Shown here piece after piece: positions 6,738-7,329 of a stretch of 7,329 bases of DNA (positions within the stretch are counted from its first letter, which is position 1; the number at the start of each line of letters is the position of its first letter). The position numbers and the translations under genes are program-made. Under the pieces are notes generated by a model. The model was given only the letters and a program-made list of their open reading frames with translations. It made no database searches and was not told where the DNA came from. The stretch spans positions 1 through 7,329 of the forward strand of contig DAHUXX010000192.1 of assembly GCA_027306955.1 (NCBI GenBank), read 5' to 3'. The stretch comes from Acetobacteraceae bacterium (GTDB lineage: Bacteria; Pseudomonadota; Alphaproteobacteria; Acetobacterales; Acetobacteraceae).

Positions 6738-6746
6738 ACGTTCTTT

Positions 6747-7067
6747 ATGAAACCTTACTTTCTCGCAGCCGTCCTCGCCGCCGGCCTCTACGCCTTCCCG
6801 CTCTGGCAGGAGAATGCGGCCACCGCCTGCCAGGCGCTCAACAAGCGCGCGGGTGACGTCGCCAACGCCATGGTCGTCAACCCCGGCGCCTTCGGCGACC
6901 CGTTCGACACCGTCAGCGCACTGGAACGCGACTCCGCGGGCGGCATGAAGGCGATCTCCCTCGCCTCGGTCCTGCCGCCGTTGCCGCATGCGCTCGGCTG
7001 CGTGCTCGGCTACTGGCACCTGATGCTGACGCCCAACGTCGCCCCGGTGGTGGCCTCCCTGCGCTGA
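6747..7067 (+). CDS. Small exported or membrane-anchored protein, unknown function
   Basis: I do not recognise this 106-residue protein. It opens with a Lys followed by a hydrophobic stretch (residues 4-20, FLAAVLAAGLYAFPLW), which fits a signal peptide or a single membrane anchor. A possible cleavage region is hard to place; AATAC at 24-28 has a Cys but is not a clear lipobox. Two Cys, 28 and 85, would be free to form a disulphide if the protein is exported. The second half is rich in Pro, Leu and Gly with a hydrophobic segment near 69-94. GC-rich codon use matches the operon genes and supports a real gene, as does the compact fit, nine bases after the Nudix stop. The ATG at 6747 lacks a clear ribosome binding site in its AT-rich leader. 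The antisense frame over the same stretch is judged a shadow because it shows no comparable protein-like pattern. Confidence 0.65.
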   Translation: MKPYFLAAVLAAGLYAFPLWQENAATACQALNKRAGDVANAMVVNPGAFGDPFDTVSALERDSAGGMKAISLASVLPPLPHALGCVLGYWHLMLTPNVAPVVASLR

Positions 7068-7085
7068 GCGGCGGCGCGGCGCGCC

Positions 7086-7325
7086 CTACATCTTCCAGCG
7101 GGGAGATTTCGGCGCGCCAGGCCCGTGCAGCGTGATCGCGAGCCCGCCCAGCACAACGCCGCACGCCGTCGGGAGCAGCCACACCGGGCGCATCAGCAGC
7201 GGCAGCACCAGCCACCGCCACGCCCATTCCCCGGCATTGCCGCGCACCATCTGGGGCAGCGCGACCAGCGTGCGGTTGTCGACCATGCCCACCAGCTCCG
7301 CGAGGCTGGTCATCGGCGGCAGCAT
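7086..7325 (-). CDS. Small membrane protein, unknown function, possibly cut by window edge
   Basis: The minus-strand frame ends with TAG at 7088-7086 and is open to the right edge of the window. If it starts at the ATG at 7325 it codes for 79 residues, but the gene could begin upstream, outside the window, or at the Met four codons further in. The protein has a hydrophilic N-terminal part (LAELVGMVDNRTLVALPQMV) and then a hydrophobic region from about residue 35 to 68 (WRWLVLPLL, PVWLLPTACGVVLGGLAITL), suggesting one or two membrane helices near the C-terminus, with a short basic tail. I cannot name its family. It converges on the preceding gene with an 18-base gap, so the two would need separate promoters. 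Its ribosome binding site would lie off the window. Confidence 0.6.
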   Translation of the reverse strand: MLPPMTSLAELVGMVDNRTLVALPQMVRGNAGEWAWRWLVLPLLMRPVWLLPTACGVVLGGLAITLHGPGAPKSPRWKM

Positions 7326-7329
7326 CGTC

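Noticed and set aside
6733..6739. GTTAGAC after the AT-rich patch matches the degenerate integron attC core GTTRRRY, with the next gene starting just after it
   Set aside because: A seven-base degenerate match is expected by chance in a window this size. No paired RYYYAAC box, inner boxes or integrase are visible.

Overview
The window is very GC-rich DNA, with G or C at most third codon positions. It probably comes from the chromosome of a proteobacterium. The RecG, Nudix and GldG-type protein sequences look most like those of Alphaproteobacteria, perhaps Acetobacteraceae, but this placement is from memory of the families and not from a search. Nearly all of the DNA is coding. I see no tRNA or rRNA gene, CRISPR array, insertion sequence or integrase.

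Layout: (1) Bases 1-1556 hold the 3' three quarters of recG, the branch-migration helicase, cut by the left edge. (2) A 92-base gap (1557-1648) is the only sizeable non-coding stretch. It holds weak promoter-like hexamers and small inverted repeats. (3) Bases 1649-6309 are a tightly packed four-gene operon: an ABC ATPase (GldA/CcmA-like), an ABC-2 permease (GldF-like), a membrane-anchored GldG-family auxiliary protein and a DUF4340 protein. Gaps between these genes are 1, 3 and 19 bases. (4) A Nudix hydrolase gene (6306-6737) overlaps the DUF4340 stop by four bases, so it is probably translated with the operon. Its last 28 codons begin with an abrupt AT-rich patch. (5) A 106-residue protein with an N-terminal signal or anchor starts nine bases later (6747-7067). 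(6) A small membrane protein gene lies convergently on the minus strand at the right edge (7086-7325, possibly running off the window).

Working model: the ATPase and permease form an ABC-2 type complex in the inner membrane. The GldG-like and DUF4340 proteins, each with one N-terminal membrane anchor and a large domain probably outside the cytoplasm, would be its partners. This gene set is named after the gliding genes of Bacteroidetes but is widespread in bacteria that do not glide, and its substrate there is not known to me. That unexplained ABC/GldG/DUF4340 module, with a coupled Nudix enzyme and a Pro/Ala-rich tail on the DUF4340 protein, is the most interesting biology here. The most unusual sequence signal is the AT-rich patch at the Nudix 3' end.
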